Source of the DNA: Paenibacillus sp. FSL H7-0737
GTDB taxonomy: Bacteria; Bacillota; Bacilli; Paenibacillales; Paenibacillaceae
DNA: 64,000 bases
Direction of reading: 5' to 3'
Assembly (NCBI RefSeq): GCF_000758545.1
Contig: NZ_CP009279.1
Coordinates: 806,001-870,000, forward strand
The notes below the pieces were generated by a model. The model was not told where the DNA came from, ran no database searches, and was given only the letters and a program-made list of their open reading frames with translations. The position numbers and the translations under genes were made by a program. Positions 62,948-64,000 of the stretch are shown one piece after another (the first letter of the stretch is position 1; every line of letters begins with the position of its first letter).

Positions 62948-64000
62948 CGAGTGGAAGTACGTGGCGGGCAGTAAGTATTTACGCCTGATTTTTATTGGTC
63001 CACTTATCGCGGCTATATTTTTTGGCTTGATGTTCTCGAAGAATCAAATCAGCGAATCGCATGTTGTAGTCATTGATGAGGATCACAGCTCGTATTCACG
63101 ACAGCTGATCTCTAAAATAAATGCTTCTCCATATATGAAGGTAACTAATGTGTATGCCAGCTCCTTAGATCCAGAAACATTATTGGCAAATGAGCAGGCT
63201 GTCGCGGTCATCACCCTTCCCAAAGCGTTAGGGCTGCATCAGCAGCAGGGGATATCAACGAATCTCGGCATCTTAATGGATAACACCATGCCATCAGGTC
63301 TAACCGGCATCCGAACTGCGATTCAGGAAGTCATCCAGACGGAAAATATGACTCTTTCTATGACCCGTCTCCTCCAAAAGGGGATGGATGCCGAAACCTC
63401 TAAAGGACTTGCTTCTCCGTTGTCCCTGCAGCAGCGGATGTTGTTTAATCCGACCACAAGTTATGTGAGCTTTATGGTCATTGGATTTGTGAATATTGTG
63501 GTGCTGATGATTACAACAAGCGCAGCAGGTTCAATTGCCCCTCGCTTACGGCAGGAGGGTAAACTTTTTGCAAACGGGAAGTCTCCTTGGCAGATTTGGG
63601 TTCGTAGTGTACCTTACGCTGTTTTATCAACGATCTCGCTGCTCCTGTGTTATGGCTTGTTAAAGCAGGTGGGGGAAATGCGCTTTGAAGCAGAGCCTTA
63701 TCTTTTTATTATTCCGCTGTTTGTGTATGCCTTTGCTCTGTCACTTATGGGCCTGTTGATTGGTTATACTGCCAAAGACGTATCCAAAGTTAATTTACGA
63801 ACTAATTTCGTATTGTATCCGTCGTTTCTTGCCACTGGAATCCAATTGAGCCCATTAGCGTTTCCGGAGTTTTTTCAAATTTCCGCTTGGGCATTGCCGA
63901 TGAACTGGCTTAATCGCCTTATACGCGGAATGGCTTTTCGGGATGGGGCGTTAACAGCCTACAGTCAGGAGCTGGGAGCACTGCTGATCATTATTGGTGT
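62931..64000 (+). CDS. ABC-2 type permease (YhhJ/YbhS-like), C-terminus outside window
   Basis: Open from the ATG at 62931 (GGAGGTGAAG upstream) to the window end, 356 codons so far. A first helix (LRLIFIGPLIAAIFFGLMFS), an outside domain with HVVVIDEDHSSYSRQLI (typical of this family), then helices near 180, 225, 260, 300 (FLATGIQLSPLAFPEF) and on. This is ABC2_membrane_3, which exports drugs or lipids with an ATPase. No ATPase is seen before it; one may lie beyond 64000. Confidence 0.85.
   Translation, partial: MKSLIDEWKYVAGSKYLRLIFIGPLIAAIFFGLMFSKNQISESHVVVIDEDHSSYSRQLISKINASPYMKVTNVYASSLDPETLLANEQAVAVITLPKALGLHQQQGISTNLGILMDNTMPSGLTGIRTAIQEVIQTENMTLSMTRLLQKGMDAETSKGLASPLSLQQRMLFNPTTSYVSFMVIGFVNIVVLMITTSAAGSIAPRLRQEGKLFANGKSPWQIWVRSVPYAVLSTISLLLCYGLLKQVGEMRFEAEPYLFIIPLFVYAFALSLMGLLIGYTAKDVSKVNLRTNFVLYPSFLATGIQLSPLAFPEFFQISAWALPMNWLNRLIRGMAFRDGALTAYSQELGALLIIIG

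Overview
The window is a low-to-moderate GC chromosomal segment of a Gram-positive, endospore-forming-type Bacillota, most likely Paenibacillus or a close relative. The signs are strong AGGAGG-type ribosome binding sites, TTG/GTG starts, intrinsic terminators after almost every gene, Fur boxes of the TGAGAAT-N-ATTATCA kind, lipoproteins instead of periplasmic proteins, and families such as DUF4317, DUF4003, DUF4367, YhgE/Pip and heterodimeric BmrCD-like exporters. No rRNA, canonical tRNA, prophage, insertion sequence or CRISPR array was seen.

Layout. 1-4.3 kb: a PLD/DEAD helicase cut by the window edge, coupled to a NUDIX hydrolase, diverging from a PD-(D/E)XK-like nuclease; behind it lies a decayed dehydratase remnant. 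4.3-8.2 kb: two overlapping WYL-domain proteins (minus strand), then a 560-base non-coding region encoding a structured RNA with a circularly permuted tRNA-like module, then a slipin/SPFH protein (plus strand). 8.3-14.3 kb: a CPBP protease with a 5-prime frameshift and a sulfonate-type operon (ABC transporter, FMN-dependent monooxygenase, FMN reductase). 14.5-16 kb: sigma factor and its membrane partner. 16-21.3 kb: Fur-controlled siderophore uptake (AraC/binding-protein regulator, lipoprotein, esterase, two permeases, no ATPase). 21.3-30 kb: PadR/YhgE pair, DAO oxidoreductase, DUF4317, HxlR/flavodoxin pair, a secreted three-repeat protein, an MBL hydrolase. 30-35 kb: AraC regulator, GH105 and GH112 enzymes for rhamnogalacturonan fragments, and a broken acetyltransferase.

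35.1-43.8 kb is a ribosomally made, radical-SAM-modified peptide (RiPP) locus: an AgrA/AgrC-like two-component system, a tandem 21-bp-period LytTR-type operator, a SPASM radical SAM maturase, an M50 membrane protease with a PqqD-like N-terminus, an ABC transporter, a 42-residue precursor ending in an alternating Cys/Phe core (too short for ordinary ORF calling), a 17-bp perfect inverted repeat, and a small PLDc_N membrane protein that may give immunity. The layout resembles the Bacillus yydFGHIJ operon but with a SPASM enzyme and a Cys-rich core.

43.9-64 kb: a phosphotransferase with an internal stop, a GT39-like membrane protein, a Gly-rich lipoprotein, YaaA, a 1121-residue HEAT-repeat protein, an asymmetric heterodimeric ABC exporter, an ABC/FtsX pair, GNAT, DUF4003, and a TetR-controlled operon joining a dihydrolipoyl-dehydrogenase-like flavoprotein to a membrane-fusion-like protein and an ABC-2 permease that runs off the end.

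The two strongest candidates for something undescribed are the WYL-WYL / permuted tRNA-like RNA / slipin locus (about 4.3-8.1 kb) and the Cys/Phe RiPP locus (35.1-43.7 kb). One multicopy structured repeat (12.1 and 31.1 kb) also deserves attention.
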